From assembly GCA_041946755.1 (NCBI GenBank), contig JBHGBB010000223.1:1-5823 (forward strand): a stretch of DNA of 5,823 nt, written 5' to 3'. A program made the translations under genes and the position numbers. The stretch's first letter is position 1; each line of letters starts with the position of its first letter. Below, piece after piece: positions 5,147 to 5,823 of this stretch. This stretch comes from JBHGBB01 sp041946755 (GTDB lineage: Bacteria; UBP4; UBA4092; JAOAEQ01). The notes beneath the pieces are model-generated. The model did no database searches. It had not been told where the DNA came from and saw only the letters and a list, made by a program, of their open reading frames with translations.

Positions 5147-5823
5147 TTAATCGGTTAATTTTTCACCAAATAAAACATTTTTTTTCAGCTGATTTATTCT
5201 CACCGAAATCAATCTATTATAACAGCTATCTTCTCCAGGGAAAACAATGCGCTGATATTGACTGCTTAGTCCGGTTAAATAACCGGTCTTCTTGTCTCTT
5301 TTTGATTCTACTAAAACAGGTACGATTTTATTGAGCCATTGTTCCTTATATTGGATTGCAACTACATCTGCTAATTGGCTTAATTGTAATGCTCGTTTCT
5401 TGGCAATAACCGTAGGTATTTGATCGTCCATTTTTGCTGCCGGTGTTCCTGGACGAATAGAATATCGAAAAATATGAACTTTTGCAAATTCTAGTTGTTT
5501 AACCATATCTAAAGTATGCCGGAATTGTAATTCGGTTTCTCCAGGAAACGCGACGATAATATCGGTAGTAATCGCAATATCCGGGAAATGCGACCGAATT
5601 GAATATATCAGGTTTTGATAATCCTGAATAGTATACGTTCGATTCATTCGAGATAATATAGTATTATCACCGCTTTGCAATGGAATATGTAAATGATGAC
5701 ATAATTTCGGTTCTTGTTTTAATAACGCTACTAATTCCGATAACTGGATATCCATTGGTTCTATTGAGGATAGTCGAATCCGGGCTACTTTTTCGATTTT
5801 AGCTATTTCTTGAATTTCACTTT
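5147..5823 (-). CDS. mtaB: tRNA t6A37 methylthiotransferase MtaB-like, C-terminal half
   Basis: The gene enters from the right edge, and the frame is open to the last base. An ATG at 5755 is internal (within SSIEPMDI), not a start. The visible 224 residues are about half of a 430-450-residue radical-SAM methylthiotransferase. RIRLSSIEP (14-22 of the fragment), HLHIPLQSGDN (43-53), MNRTY (59-63), TTDIIVAFPGET (85-96) and YSIRPGTPAAKM (120-131) are family landmarks. The SSIEP and GTPAA forms favour MtaB (2-methylthio on t6A37 of tRNA) over MiaB or RimO. Residues about 160-224 fit the C-terminal TRAM-type RNA-binding domain. The Cys residues of both iron-sulfur clusters lie in the missing N-terminal half. 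Ala replaces the usual first Gly in the VGFPGE motif. The HIT gene follows 25 nt downstream. Confidence 0.88.
   Translation of the reverse strand, partial: SEIQEIAKIEKVARIRLSSIEPMDIQLSELVALLKQEPKLCHHLHIPLQSGDNTILSRMNRTYTIQDYQNLIYSIRSHFPDIAITTDIIVAFPGETELQFRHTLDMVKQLEFAKVHIFRYSIRPGTPAAKMDDQIPTVIAKKRALQLSQLADVVAIQYKEQWLNKIVPVLVESKRDKKTGYLTGLSSQYQRIVFPGEDSCYNRLISVRINQLKKNVLFGEKLTD

Overview
The window is bacterial chromosomal DNA of moderately low GC (about 35-40% by eye). It is gene-dense, with no rRNA, tRNA, IS element, phage gene or CRISPR array seen. A bacterial assignment rests on a cold-shock-domain protein, a bacterial-type seryl-tRNA synthetase, CheY-like receivers, sigma70-type promoters, purine-rich ribosome binding sites and T-tract terminators. 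I cannot name the phylum. Shine-Dalgarno use is mixed: strong before the cold-shock and HIT genes, moderate before the second receiver gene, and weak or absent elsewhere.

Region 1 (1-1988, + strand) is the end of a BMP-type (nucleoside or simple-sugar) ABC importer operon. It holds the C-terminal part of the two-NBD ATPase, a small four-helix membrane protein resembling the 'small multidrug export' family, and a BPD_transp_2 permease. The small gene sits where the first permease gene is usually found, and no second permease follows.

Region 2 (1985-2483) is a stand-alone cold-shock gene with unusually rich control DNA. A near-consensus extended -10 promoter overlaps the permease stop codon. 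It is followed by a leader of about 150 nt containing a terminator-like stem-loop with a T7 tract, and by a possible 21-codon leader ORF that ends inside that stem-loop. After the strong Shine-Dalgarno and the 69-aa coding region comes a 3' UTR that carries an anti-Shine-Dalgarno-like motif and ends in a second T-tract hairpin. This is the most interesting part of the window.

Region 3 (2488-4703, + strand) starts with a second good promoter (TTGACT-17-TAAAAT) directly behind the csp terminator. It is followed by serS and two single-domain response regulators in a tight row (gaps 3 and 20 nt). No histidine kinase is present.

Region 4 (4756-5823, - strand) converges on region 3. It holds the C-terminal half of an MtaB-type tRNA methylthiotransferase, cut by the window edge, followed by a HinT-like HIT-family protein 25 nt downstream. 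No strong terminator separates the convergent units.

Nothing here is a clear new multi-gene system. The csp leader, which looks like an attenuator, and the serS-receiver-receiver operon are the points most worth following up.
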